Shown: positions 11,241-24,141 of the stretch, one piece after another
Numbering within the stretch: position 1 is the first letter of the stretch
How the letters are laid out: the number at the start of each line of letters is the position of its first letter
From: Psoroptes ovis
Taxonomy: Eukaryota; Arthropoda; Arachnida; Sarcoptiformes; Psoroptidae
Direction: 5' to 3'
DNA: 64,000 nt
Assembly (NCBI GenBank): GCA_002943765.1
Contig: PQWQ01000010.1
Span: forward strand, 498,501 to 562,500
Notes under the pieces: generated by a model
What the model was told of the DNA's origin: nothing
Database searches by the model: none
Seen by the model: the letters and a program-made list of their open reading frames with translations, nothing else
Translations under genes and position numbers: made by a program

Positions 11241-11655
11241 TCGAGAGAATTATATTCAAAATAATTATTTTTATAATAATTAATATTATTAATTGTAATT
11301 ATTCTAAATTGTTTTGAATTATTTTCATTTTTAAATTTATTTCAACTCAATTCAATTTAGTCTAATTTGATTACATTTGATTATATTTTAAATATGTTTT
11401 TGTTTTATTTCATTTTTGATCTATTTTTTTTATAATTCAAGGCGTATGATGATCAAGGCCCATTACCTCATAACTTATTATTATTATTATTATTATTACA
11501 TATTCATAACTTATTCCATTTTACTTTCATATATTTGCTACATTTGTATTTTATTTTATATTTTTATTTTTATTTTTTCGGGAGAAAATTATTTTGATTA
11601 AATGTCAAATCAAATACTCGACAAAAAAATAAATTCCAATAGAGAATTCCATGTA

Positions 11656-11734
11656 TTAAATTGTCCGAAAAGTTTCTGCTGATTATTACGTAGGAAATCA
11701 TGAGAAAATCGGCAAGAACTTATCGGACAACTTA
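11656..11734 (+). mobile_element. Mariner-type mini-MITE, copy 4 (diverged)
   Basis: A 79-bp element with ends TTAAATTGTCCGAAAAGTT and AGAACTTATCGGACAACTTA, a TA before it and a TA after it. The core is diverged on its left but retains GAGAAAATCGGCAAGAACTT on the right. Confidence 0.7.
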
Positions 11735-12300
11735 TATTTTCTATGCGGTGAAAAAAATCACCCCTAAAATAGACATTGTTTGTTGGGGATTGCCGTTGTG
11801 AATCCAATATTGCACGCATATCCAATTCGAGATATTTTGAAACCAAATGGGTTTGGTCCTTTATTTTCGGTTTTTGATTATTCTTGGGTTTATGGTTTTA
11901 ATTTCATTTTTTAAAGCAGATTTTTGTTAGGGTCTATCTGAGTTTCGGGTATTTTTCCCGAGTTTTTTTTGCTGATCTAATTTCGTTTGATTATTTCGGC
12001 TGATCATTTATGGTCACACTAGTCTATGAATGATATGAATGAATATTAACCATTATCATATCATCATAGACACCCATTTTTTATATCTTCGATATTCATT
12101 TGTGTCATTGTTTGTGTGTATGGACACATTTCAATGGACATTTAAATGGATTATTGATTATATTTTAATGGACTTTCATTTTGTTATTTTGGTTGTTGTT
12201 GTCGTCGCATTGAATAATGCGTTCTTGATATCTTCGATTCTTAATATTCTTCTTAATTTAAAAGAAAATCATCCTTAAATTACCATAGAAAATGGAATTA

Positions 12301-12546
12301 TTAGAATGGATATGGCGGAGTAAATCTTGAGAATTTTGATTCCGATTCTGATTTGATGCCATGAAATGAATCGAGAATGACCTGATTGAAATTGAAAATT
12401 TCCTGAAATTTTGATTGATTGATCCCGTTGCAGAATAATAACGTGGATTCTTGGGTATAAATATCCATATTATCATTCGGAAGAGTTGTCAAATCGCTTA
12501 TTTTTTGACGTTTTGTTGCTTGAATTCTTTGATTTTTCTTTTGCAT
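12301..12546 (-). CDS. Possible small ORF, 81 aa
   Basis: A complete minus-strand frame begins with ATG at 12546 and stops at 12301. Its composition (Lys/Gln-rich start, DLTTLPNDN, acidic ESESK and a PPYP end) is less biased to Ile/Phe/Asn than the chance frames around it. There is no recognisable domain, signal peptide or membrane span. It may be one exon of a longer gene or fortuitous. Confidence 0.22.
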   Translation of the reverse strand: MQKKNQRIQATKRQKISDLTTLPNDNMDIYTQESTLLFCNGINQSKFQEIFNFNQVILDSFHGIKSESESKFSRFTPPYPF

Positions 12547-12941
12547 TTAAATGAATTCAAATCAATTCAAATGAATTTCGCTTTCTCTTAAACATTCTCT
12601 TGAGATGTGAAATTTGAATTTTTCCAATTTTATTTTATCCTGCTTTTCAATAGAAGATATTCATGAAGACATTTCAAAGACTCCTTCATAGACAATTCCA
12701 ATGAATTTCATTGATTTCAATCTAACTGAAAGTTATGTGTGGATCAAATCAAAATCTAAAATTTCAAAAATGATAATTTTTTCCATTGAAATTTATAATA
12801 TTTTCCTTGAATATATTCAAAATAAATGTTATCCTGTGACAAACATCATTTTCATTATTATTATTATAATTTAAATGGTGTCAATTCATATAATAATACC
12901 GAATAAGAGAGATTAGTGTTTCTAATAGTGATTCAACAATT

Positions 12942-12966
12942 CTTTTTTTTTTTTTTTTTTTTTTTT
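12942..12966. repeat. Poly(T) tract
   Basis: About 25 consecutive T, followed by mixed sequence. Confidence 0.9.
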
Positions 12967-15900
12967 GTCGGGTTCGTTGATTGAAATGAACCGGAAAAAT
13001 GAATTAATTCAACAGTTCCTCCCCCCCAAAAATACTCGAGACTCTTGTTGACAAAGGATAAGAATTTTTGGAGATATTTGGACAAGAATATATGTAATTC
13101 TCCGACTAGTATTTCTATGACATTTCGGCATATATTCTATTTTGTGCGAAATATCGAATGTGAAATATGAATTTTTTTTTTTTTTGGACTATATTATTCC
13201 ATAGCAAATATAAATGAATGAATGCTGAATTCTCAATGAACCATTCCATTGAATATATATGTTCATCAATTTATCAAAAATCCATGAATGAGAAAAAAAA
13301 TCTAATTATTATAATATGTTTAATTATAATAATTATAATTATAATTCTAATAATAATTATTTGATATATCCTGTGTGATATATATTTGAATATGAATTAT
13401 TTAAATTATTATTATTACTATTAAATAAACACCAAATAAGCCAACCATAAGCCAACCAACCAATAAGCCACAATCACTAACCACCAGAAATTACCACCAG
13501 AAACCACCACCAAAAAATCACCACCCGAAAAACCACCCATTGATCCATTATTATTTATTATTATTATTATTATTCTCGGATCCTGAAATAGCCGAAATAC
13601 CAATTAATTTTTTCCCGAACTAAAAATTATCATAAATTTTATTGTATATTATGATGATTATTTCCAGTGGTGGTTGGTGTTGGTGGTGTTGGTTTCATTG
13701 AAAAAAATCATTCATTAAAATTATCCACTTATCATATGAATTCATTCATTCAATGCGATATTACTATTACCATTGGATTCAATGCATTTGAATGAATGCA
13801 TTTGAATGAATGAATGACTTGAATAATAATAATTATTTTGAATTCAAAGCGATTGTTCTGGTATATTTTTTCCTTTGGTTTTTGCTTTTAATTCAATGTA
13901 ATTTCAATGTAATAATAATGGCAATTGTTCCAGTTTTTAATTTCATTTCCAACGAATTATAATCATAATTATTCGATTAATTAATATTATTACTAGGTTT
14001 TTACTTGATTCACATTTTTATTTTTATTTTTTTTCGGTCCCTCTTTGATTTCGGATATCACGGCTTATATGTCGAGATCATAAGGCCGATGATATTATTA
14101 TCATTATTCAAACTGATAAAAATCGTGATATTTATTTTTATTTAACGAAATAAAAATAGATAAACACACGGAAATTGACCCGGGAATTTTTGAAGGATTT
14201 CGAATGAATGAATGAATGATTATTGTTTTTCAAATTTGCGGTAAATTTCCACGATAATAAACCCTAGAGAATTCTGTTGGTTCTGTGGTTCTGTTGTGTA
14301 TAATATTTGTATGGTCCGATATATTCAGAATATTCATTTTAATTATTATTAAATAATAATTAACTAATTGTTTTTTTTTTTTTTGATGATCATTTGTTTT
14401 ATTTCTGAAAAAATCCATGAATCGCCATTCAAAGCCATTTGAAGCCATTCAAATTTCATTGTTCTGTTTTCGAAACTCGATTTTGAAATCGATTGAATTT
14501 CATTTTGAAATTACCGAAATACGACAATACGATTGTTTTGTTTTGGTTTTCGTTTGTTAAATGGTTCACACAAATAAAATTCACACAAAAATGATTCTCA
14601 AATGAATTTTCAAAATTTTACAATTCGAATTCATTCAAATTTACCAAAAATTCAAATAAATTTCTTGGATAAATCATTTGAGAATTTGATTGAAGAAATT
14701 TATTTGAAATTATTCTAAAAATGTTCTAAATGAATGAATGAATTGTCACTTGATACCTTTTGTGAATCAAATATTTAAAATATTCATTTTATGGTCATAA
14801 ATGTAATGAATATTTTAAATCAAATCAAGTCAAAATCGAATCAAATTCTTAATCAATAAATATTCAAATATGTGATATAATTATGTTTGTATCATTAAAA
14901 TTTGTATTCTTCTCTGTTTCTCGAGTATTCTCGAGTCTTTGAGTGAAAATATTCACAGGGCGTATTCATTGTGAATATATTTTCGAAAAATTGTTTTGAT
15001 AATTTTCATATTTTTCTCATACATTTTTTTCCAATTCTTGATACAATTACAATTATTCAATTCCATTCATTTACATGTTGAAAAAAAATGTCTATTTAAA
15101 ATGAATGGAATGAAAATTCCCCGAGTCACGAGATATTCAGAATTGTCCTTGCAACGTAACTGATCTAAATTCTATGATAATATTGATAATAATAATGATA
15201 ATAATCATGATCAGGTGTGGTAATGTTCAAAAAAAAAAAAAAAAGAAAAAACAACGATAATCGATTAATATTTACATAATTATAAATTATAACTGACCTC
15301 AATTCATTTAATATTGAAATTTAATTCAAAAATTTGAATATCGATTATTTTGATAATATGTCATACCATTCATTAATCGTTGATCATTGCTCGATCATTA
15401 TCATTGAGTCGACGATTCTCTGTTCTGAATTAATATTTAAATTGTCACCGAAATGATTCTTGATACAAGATGGCATCTTAGGCATAGTTCCAGACCTCTT
15501 CGGTTATTATCTGCATTTCATCTCCATAGAAATTCCTAGAAAATAATCGACCTTCCAAACAGTATCCTACCATTGAATTAATATCGAATATCATATATTC
15601 ACATGTTCAGCCAAAGCATAAATGAAATGCAAAAATTCTTATCAATTTTTAATTATTGAATAAATATGTTTATGTATTCGTGTGTGTACATGTGTTGATC
15701 TATTAGATCAAGATAAATATTATGAAATTGAAAATGAAATAATAATAATAATAATAATCTATTGATCAAATAATGAATGTGATTAGAATTTATAATTGAT
15801 ATTTATGGGTCATTTTTTTTTCACATTTTGTTTTCATATATTTTGTTTCGGCTGCTGTCCATTTCATATAATTCGATTAATCAATCCTCTCCTCTCTATG

Positions 15901-15987
15901 ACTTTTTTGAGTCCGTGTTTATTATTATTTTTCCGACTAAGTTAATGAAAAATATACATTTAAAGAGCCCCCTTTCGGCTCTAAATA

Positions 15988-16074
15988 TTGGTCCGAGAAC
16001 TGGTCCAAGTACTGGCCGCAAACTGGTCCGAGAACTCACCGTGAACTGGTCCAAGAACTGGCTCATTTGACTGG
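15988..16074. repeat. Degenerate 11-12 bp tandem repeat (CTGGTCCAAGAA type)
   Basis: Seven to eight imperfect units built on CTGGTCC(A/G)AGAA run head to tail. The tract is much richer in G and C than its surroundings. A small GAGCC..GGCTC hairpin lies immediately upstream (about 15965-15982). Confidence 0.8.
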
Positions 16075-16502
16075 TGACTATACATGATTGAATACATGAC
16101 TGGTATTTGTAAAAATAGACCAAATAAATAACCCTAGGAGAGAGAATGGATGAAAACAATAAACATTTGAATTCATTTTCTCGAACATATTTTTTTTTTT
16201 TTAAATCTCAGTCTATTTTCACTTTGAGTGTTTGAATTTGTGTGATGATGGATTTCATGAGCAATTCATTCACTTGAATTTCAGTATTTCAATGTTTGAA
16301 TCGTGAATTTACACACACACATTCGCCATATGGATTTGTATTTTGGGAGCCGTATTTATTCAAGTGATTTTCTGTATGCTCAGACAAATTTTTCACGCCA
16401 AAAGCAATTGAAACAAGTGAAATCGTTTGTGTTCGAATTGAAATTGAAACGAAATGAACAAGCAATTTATTGAGCGTAATAATTGAAGCAATTTCATCGC
16501 CC

Positions 16503-16531
16503 ATCATCATCATCATCATCATCATCATCAT
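16503..16531. repeat. (CAT)n microsatellite
   Basis: About nine CAT trinucleotide units. Confidence 0.9.
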
Positions 16532-18721
16532 AGACACATATTTTCATCGCCAATTCGTATGTCGAATTGAATTGAATTGAAGATTGTGAATTGAAAATTG
16601 TTTCGTTTTGGCTGAAATTGTTTGGAAAATTGTTTGAAAAAAAAATTTCAATTTTTCGAAAATTTTGCGACATTTTGTGTGCTGGTGTTTGGTGCCAAAT
16701 GTCTATTTGTATATGTGAATGTGAATGTAAAAAATGGACAAATGATTCACAAATGATGATTTACAATTGAAAATTGAATCGGGCCAATGCGAATAGAGAG
16801 AAATATGGTCGCTTGTTTTCTATGGAAATATTCTTTTTTTTTTTTTTGTTAAAAATCAAATTTTTTCTTATTTTTGTTTCGTTGAAAAGAATTTCTCAGA
16901 GCCAAATTGGAATCATTGGTGAATGAATGACAAATTTTGAATCGTTGTATTTCGAAAGGGCCAGATTGACCTTTATTTCTATCTGGTTTCGCTTTGAATG
17001 GTTCATTCAAATTGAATCAATTGAATTGATTAGTATTCAATTTTTTTTCTGTTGAAATCATAATTTAAAATATTATTGAATTATGTTCATTTGAAAAAAA
17101 GCCTCGAAGGTATCGAAATTGAATTTCATTGATATTCACTCATTGAAATTTGTCCAATTGATGTCCTTTGATTATCAATTGATGCTTAAATCGTTTTCTG
17201 TCCGAATGATTTCAATTGGTTTCTTCCTCCATAAAAATGCGAATGTTGGCTTCACTGCAATATTTCCACAATTGATAATTTTCCAAAATGCAATTTCCAT
17301 ATTTCATATTGAATTGATATTAATAATAATTTTGCGATTCAAAATAAATGTCATCCATTCATTTTTTTTATTGGCGATTGAAAATTTCGAATGAAAAATA
17401 TTGAATATTGAATTAATTCTGCACACGTTTCAACGTTGAGAATTGAATATTATTATTAATATAATCATAATTTAAATTTTGAAAATTGACATTTCGGTTT
17501 ATTGGTCAAAATTTTCAAAATTTAAATTTATTAATCATGAAATTTTGTCCCAAGAAAATTCTGTCCAATGAATTATTCGTTCAACATTTGTCTTTGAATA
17601 TCATTGAATCGGATCACCATCGATAATAATCAATCGTATGAATTAGATTCGAACAATTTCATTGATAATTTCATCGAAAATTGGTCAAAAATGTCAGATA
17701 AAAAAACAGAATCCAACGGCGATAATTGTCTTTGGATAATTTTCGAAAATTTCAAGATCCTAATTCACCTTAATCAATGATTCCTTGGGCCTTGAAACAG
17801 ACAAATGTTTGCCTAATATCATTGAATTTGTCGTAATTATTGTGACAAATGATTCAAATATGTTGGGCAATTCAAAGATATGATATTCAATATACGCCTG
17901 TATTAATGTTCAATAGATAAATGATTGTAATAATGATAATTGTCTTTCTATAATGATTTCAATACGGAAATTTTCAATTTTTTTTTTTTTTTTGCCAAAT
18001 TGTAATTTCAATTTCATGGAAAAACGAAAAATTCAATTTGAATCTTGTCGTTATTTCATGTTTGTCATTAATATTATTATCGTTATTATTATTATCGAAT
18101 CATTATCATCATCGTATTAAATCATCAACATTGACCATTGACCATTCAAAAATGATCCAAAAAAATTAAAAATAAATAAAAATAAACAAACAAATTGAAA
18201 TTGAAATTGAAACAAAAATAAAAATCATTAATGATAATGACAATTATCATTAATAATAGTAATCATTTATAATTTAGGTTTCTAAGAAACCTTTGGTCGG
18301 TTGTATATTTTGTAGGCCTTGTACCTCTCTCCATGTTTTTCATTTGTATCATTTCTGGTGTATCGTTGTTTATAGCTGGATAAAACAGAAAATTACATGG
18401 TCAAAATTACATAAAAATACCGTTCTTGAATTCTATGATCATTTTCCACATTTTTGTCAAATGTTTTAAATTGAAAATTCTGCCTAAATTTACCATAATT
18501 GAATTCAATTGAATTCAGTGATATAAATTGATATAATTTGATTTTTTTTTGAAATAATCATTTGCCAATTTGAAAATTGACCATTTCGTAAAATTGACCA
18601 ATCAAATGATTGTAATAATAATGACATTCAAATGCTAATAACAATGTTAATATGATTGTAATTGTGTTATATATTGTTGTTGTTGTTGTTATTGAAATGA
18701 TAATGACTAATAATCCAAAAT

Positions 18722-18762
18722 ATAGAAGCAATGACAAATGATGATTTTGTCATTGCTTCTAT
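18722..18762. other. Perfect 17-bp stem hairpin, 7-nt loop
   Basis: Arms at 18722-18738 (ATAGAAGCAATGACAAA) and 18746-18762 are exact inverted repeats around the loop TGATGAT, with no mismatch. It lies outside any gene and is shorter than a typical animal pre-miRNA stem. Confidence 0.75.
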
Positions 18763-20304
18763 TTTTATGAATTTCATTTTGATGATAAATAAATGATAAT
18801 ATTCAATAATATTGTAACACTGAGAAAAATATTCATTTTCAATTTTCAATTTCATTCATTTTTTTGCTGAATTCATTTCATTGAATTCAACAAATTCAAT
18901 TTGTGTCCAAAATATACATTCACATAGATAACAATGTGCATAGATCACGGGCCAAAAAAAAATGTGAAATCAAATTTGATTTTTATAATCATAAATATCA
19001 AATGAATACATTTGAACGCATAAATTGAAGACATTGGTCATATAGGGATATAGTCATCACATATATTTGCCCAACAAGATTGGCCCGAATACATATGCCA
19101 CAATACATTGACAATTATGATCATTTGTTGTTCCGTTTTGCTGTCGCTCTTGTTGTTGTTGATGGTCGTGATGGTTTATTATTATCATTTAATCATCAAC
19201 AACAACAACAACAACGAATTATCTGTCCCGTATGTATTTTTGTATTTTTCAATCCATTCAAAATAAATATCAAAATTGTATCGCCATTATCATTCAGTAT
19301 ATGTATATGTTGCCATTGTCATTTCATATATCACATTGAATTGAATAATAATAATAATCCATGATGATAAACACAGAGATGATGATAAAAGATTTAATTT
19401 AGATAATCGAATTCGATTAACTTGATTGTCGTTTTTGTTGGTTGGTTGGTTGATGGTTGGTTTTGGGTTCTTTTTTTTGGCGATTTGTCACTGGTTATGG
19501 CCCTTGTTTGTCTTGTATTCGTTAAAATGATTATAACCATAGCTATGTGACTATTTTAAACATGATGATTCCGACAATTGTTCTAAATGTGGGTCCTATG
19601 ATAATGATGATTTGTTTTTCTTAATCCATTTGCACCAAATTATACGAATCCCTGCATTAAATTGATCATATTTTTGACCAAAAAACTCTGAGATCAGTTT
19701 CTATGTACAGTGTCTATGTCTATCTAGATGTGAATCAATCAAAAAAATAGATTGAAATTATGATGCATCAATTTCACATTAATGACACAAATTATTCAAT
19801 TTCTATTCAAAATTATATTGATTCGTAAACACATTTACCAAATCGCATGCATATCATATGCTGGTTTATTAAATCGAAAATACATTTTTTATCATCATTA
19901 TCTTTGTTGATAATCGTTGATGATATTATCGGTATTGAATTGAAAAAAAAAAACCCGATAATGATAATAACGATAATAATATCTGAATAACGATAAAGCT
20001 ATGAGGCTATAGCTATTATTATATGTAATAATAATAATAATAATAATGATTTTAAATTTAGATCATTGACAATTATTATTATTATCATCATTATCATGTC
20101 CCATCATTGTATTGTATAGTTATGATGATGAATATTTTTGTAATATTTTCCCAATTTATCTCGTGGAGATAATAAATGATTATTTTTCTTAACATATTTC
20201 ATTGCATATTATGGGTGATCATAATCGTGTTTGTGGTTGGGTGCATGATTATTAGATATACGTTTATATTCACTTATGTATTTGTATGAAAATATGTCAT
20301 GGTT

Positions 20305-20342
20305 TATTCTTGGTTATATTCTGGCTAATATAACCAAGAATA
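20305..20342. other. Perfect 16-bp stem hairpin, 6-nt loop
   Basis: Arms TATTCTTGGTTATATT (20305-20320) and its exact reverse complement (20327-20342) flank CTGGCT. It is intergenic and of unknown function. Confidence 0.7.
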
Positions 20343-20437
20343 TATCCAAGGATATCCAACGGTACATATCGCAGAATACATTAGCTTTGCACATATGCAT
20401 TTTTAAATGCCACATTATCAATGCGACAAAATCGTAA

Positions 20438-20548
20438 TATTGAATGAATGAATGAATGAATATCAAATAAATGAATGACTAAATGGGATAAATGAATCAA
20501 TGAATAAATAAATAAATGAATGAATGAATGAATAAATGAATGACATGA
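20438..20548. repeat. AATG/AATA tetranucleotide repeat tract
   Basis: More than 100 bp of imperfect AATG and AATA units. Equivalent tracts recur at about 22375-22420, 23100-23145, 51060-51090 and 62365-62400, so this is the dominant microsatellite of the window. Confidence 0.9.
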
Positions 20549-23097
20549 ATGTAATTTTTTTTTCTCCATACAAATTATATTATAATAATCATTTATTTAT
20601 TTGCTTACGTTGTAATAGTAATATTAATAGTATTCAATGTAAATTCATTATTCATATTTTCATATATGATACATAATGTATATCGAAACAACAACAACCT
20701 GAAGCAACAACAACTTCACTAATAATTTATATGAATCAATTTTTCATAATTTTAATGTTTTCCATAACAAATTTTATTCATTCATTTTGTAATTTGTCAA
20801 AATAATAATAATAATAATAATAATGATAATTTGACAAATTATAATCGGGTGAAAAGGTAGAAACAGAAAAAATTTCCCCAGAATGACAGGTACCATATTA
20901 CAATCTATTATAATGATATTTTATTCTAGAATATCATTGTGAATGAGTGTAATTTGAAGTAGTTTATGAAGGGTTGTGTAGATTTGAGTAGATCTGTGTA
21001 GATTTGAATGATTTTGGTTTGACGATGATGATTTGACGATGATTCTAAACGTTTTTTTGGTTCAAAATGGTTCAAATCCTTCGATGATCGTCCAACAATT
21101 CTTTTGTTGCTGTGATGTATGATGTCTGTGTGGTACCCAATGGTCATAAATATCTGAAAAAAAAACTATGTGAATTCAGTATCAACAGTCATAGATCACG
21201 ATCGAATCAACGCCTTTGAATAATTTCATTTGTCTTTTTTTTCATTGATTCCAAATATAAAACATTTTTGATTCGTCGTCGAAAACCTGAAAAAAAATAC
21301 AATTGATTGATAGTTGAAATTGATAGTCCCATTCATTGGTTCATTTTCATTAAAATTGAAACCATAAATTATTACACGAATTGGGAGAATTTCAAAATTT
21401 CAAAATTTTTCTTCTAAAATTTGTCATCAACCAAAATAAATTGATTATTATCATGGGATTATTATCTTCGGTTAGTACTCATTTGATTCTAGTCATGTTG
21501 TTCAAAAAGTATTTCACAATTTTATAAATTTCTTTTGGTTCAGAATCATTCCCGAATCAATCAATCAATCAATCAACCCGAATAGAAACCAAACAGTCAA
21601 CCTCAACCAGCCAAATAGTAACTAACCAGAAATTAATTCAAATGAAAAAATTAAGGGTTAGACAAACAAATAAACGAATGAATGAATTTCAAGCCAAAAA
21701 AGTCAGCAAACCAACGACCTAAAGCCACCAATCAATCCAACATTTTCCATTTGGTTTTCTCTCCGAAAATAAATTAATTTAAATACATTGTTTTGAATTT
21801 AAATTTTATTCCATTTATTAGTTTGCTGGTTTGTTTGGTTCGTTTTTTGTTGTTTTAAAAAATTTTGACAATTCAGATCAGGTTTCACCCTAAAATAGGC
21901 AATTATTATCATGCAACTACCGAGTCGCATGATAATTTTGGCCCAGTGAAATTTTGCTTTGCCCGTAATTGCTTCGTATATTTCGGTTATTTTTGGTGAT
22001 ATTCTCTGTATTTCTTTGAATACAACGAAAATAGAATCGAAATTCGTTTCAATTAAATTCAATGATGATTAAATGATTGATTCATTGAAATGAAATGAAC
22101 GAATGAATCAACGAATGGATAGAATACGAACGAATAAAATACAAATCTTACAAAATACAATAATAAATTCATATTCATTGATATTCACCATTGAATCATA
22201 ATGGAACCGGATAACCGCCACCACCACAAGGCCAAACAAACCAACAAAAAACTTTTACATCCTGATTATTTTCATGTGAAAATTCATGAAGACGAAATTC
22301 TTAAATTATTCTTTGACTATTTTTGACTATATCCGAAGACTATTCACATTCCCCGTCTTATGCATCCATTCATTTATTTATTTATTCCTTTATTCATTCA
22401 TTCATTCATTTATTTATTTACGAATCTAAAAAAAAAAATCAAATATCAAATGATATTTATGCGATATATGTGTACCGAATGATATAATGCTCAATGTATT
22501 TGAATTAGAATATCTTGTCCTCAACATCTTAAATCATATCTCGAATGGTTTAAATCACCATTTATTTATCTTGTTTGTATTTTGTATTCATTTCTATCAT
22601 AATAATCAATGAGAAATCATATATAAAAATGAATAAAATTGGTTTTCAATTTCATTTTCAATGAAAATCCATATATTTAACTTACAAATATAAAATCATA
22701 CTCTTATTCCATTTTATAAGTCGAATATTATTAATTTGATATTCGGTATTTGTATTTGAATTTAGTATTTGTTTATTTATTCATCTATTTATTTCGTATA
22801 TTCATTTGTTTGGCTTGTGTTCATTTTAGTTTATTCTGTATATTCGCATATATCTTTCAATACATGGTCCAAACCAAATATATTTTGTTACCCGAATCGA
22901 AATCTATAACCAAAAAAAAAAAAAAAGCAAACGATGATAATAACAATATCATTGAATTTGAATTAAGAATATATTCTTCTCTTATTCTTCGTCGTCGTCG
23001 TCGTTTTCATCATTATGATGATTATTACCATTATCATTATTGTTATTATTATTATTAAGATACCGGATAGAAAACTAGGAAAAACGACCGGAAAATA

Positions 23098-23158
23098 AAT
23101 AAAATAATAAATAAATAAATAAATAAATGAATGAATGAATGGCTAAATCAATGAATGA
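23098..23158. repeat. AATA/AATG tetranucleotide repeat
   Basis: Consecutive AATA then AATG units, the same motif family as at 20438. Confidence 0.85.
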
Positions 23159-24117
23159 AATGGATAGATGAATTTCCAAAAGCAATCAATGCATTCAAAA
23201 GCTCTGTGTTGATGAGAATGTATTTGGTTACAATGATAATAAAAAACGACCAAATGATTGCCTTGAAGAATTGTATTAGAAGAAGAATGCAATGCCCATT
23301 GATTGTTTTATCATTTTGTATGATTTTGTTTTTGAATTTTCTGCCAATCATATTATTTGTTTGTTTGATTCTTTGTTATGATTGCATCCGAATATACGAA
23401 CTTGATTTCAATGCATATTTTCCATACATTCAAATATTTTTCGTCTTTGATTTGAGTTCGAATGATTCAATGTGTAATATTTGCATTTCGAAATGCGCCT
23501 AATGATGATGATAATAATAATAATAATAATTTAGATGAATAAACACTTTTGTTTTATTTTTAATTCTCATTTTCTTCTTCATTTGTTCATTAAAATATCA
23601 AAGGTTTTCCCAGTTTTATTGTTGTTGTTTTCTCTCAAAATTCAAATAAATAAATGAATAAATTAAATGATGAATCAATTTTCATTTGATTCATCTCTAA
23701 ATGAATCTTGTCAAATGAAATTTTTCTTATTTCATCAAATATCTGCATTTGATTTGCATTCATTTTTCGCTTTGAACTTTAATTTGTTGATTTTTTCATT
23801 TTTATGTGCCCATACATACACATGTCTATGCATTTTCTAATTGATGTTGTATTTGGACAAATATTTATTATGAATGAATGAATGAAATTAATTTGATTTC
23901 ATCTCTCTTTGCTAAAAAAACAACAAAGAAAAATCATAATAATAAAAATGATTCTAATTAGTTGAAATCTAATTATTCATTATAAACATTTGTTTGTTTT
24001 CGTTGCGTTTATTATAATTGTTGAAAACAACAATAAATTTTTTTTTCAAATCAAAAATTGAATTATTCAAGAGTTGAATTTCTGAATATCTTCCCCGACT
24101 TGCATAATTTCAAATTA

Positions 24118-24141
24118 CATCATTTTCAATTGAAAATGATG
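24118..24141. other. Perfect 24-bp palindrome
   Basis: CATCATTTTCAATTGAAAATGATG-type sequence reads identically on both strands, with 12-bp arms and no spacer. It could be a dimeric protein-binding site or a cruciform former; no gene adjoins it. Confidence 0.7.

Larger units (their letters stand above)
9794..20300. other. Long gene-poor region, first half
   Basis: About 10.5 kb without a convincing multi-exon gene. Frames of 60-100 codons occur on both strands but are hydrophobic or repeat-driven and match the chance background of AT-rich DNA. Exceptions listed separately are an exon-like segment at 10962-11073, an 81-codon minus frame at 12301-12546, a MITE at 11656, a degenerate tandem repeat at 15988-16074 and a strong hairpin at 18722. 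Confidence 0.5.

Noticed and set aside
15828..16159. Frames over the CTGGTCC tandem repeat on both strands
   Set aside because: Both are created by the tandem repeat, with no other coding signal.
23155..23502. 115-codon frame with two hydrophobic stretches, membrane-protein-like
   Set aside because: Hydrophobic residues follow from T-rich sequence; no family motif, promoter or splice sites, and an equally open frame exists antisense.
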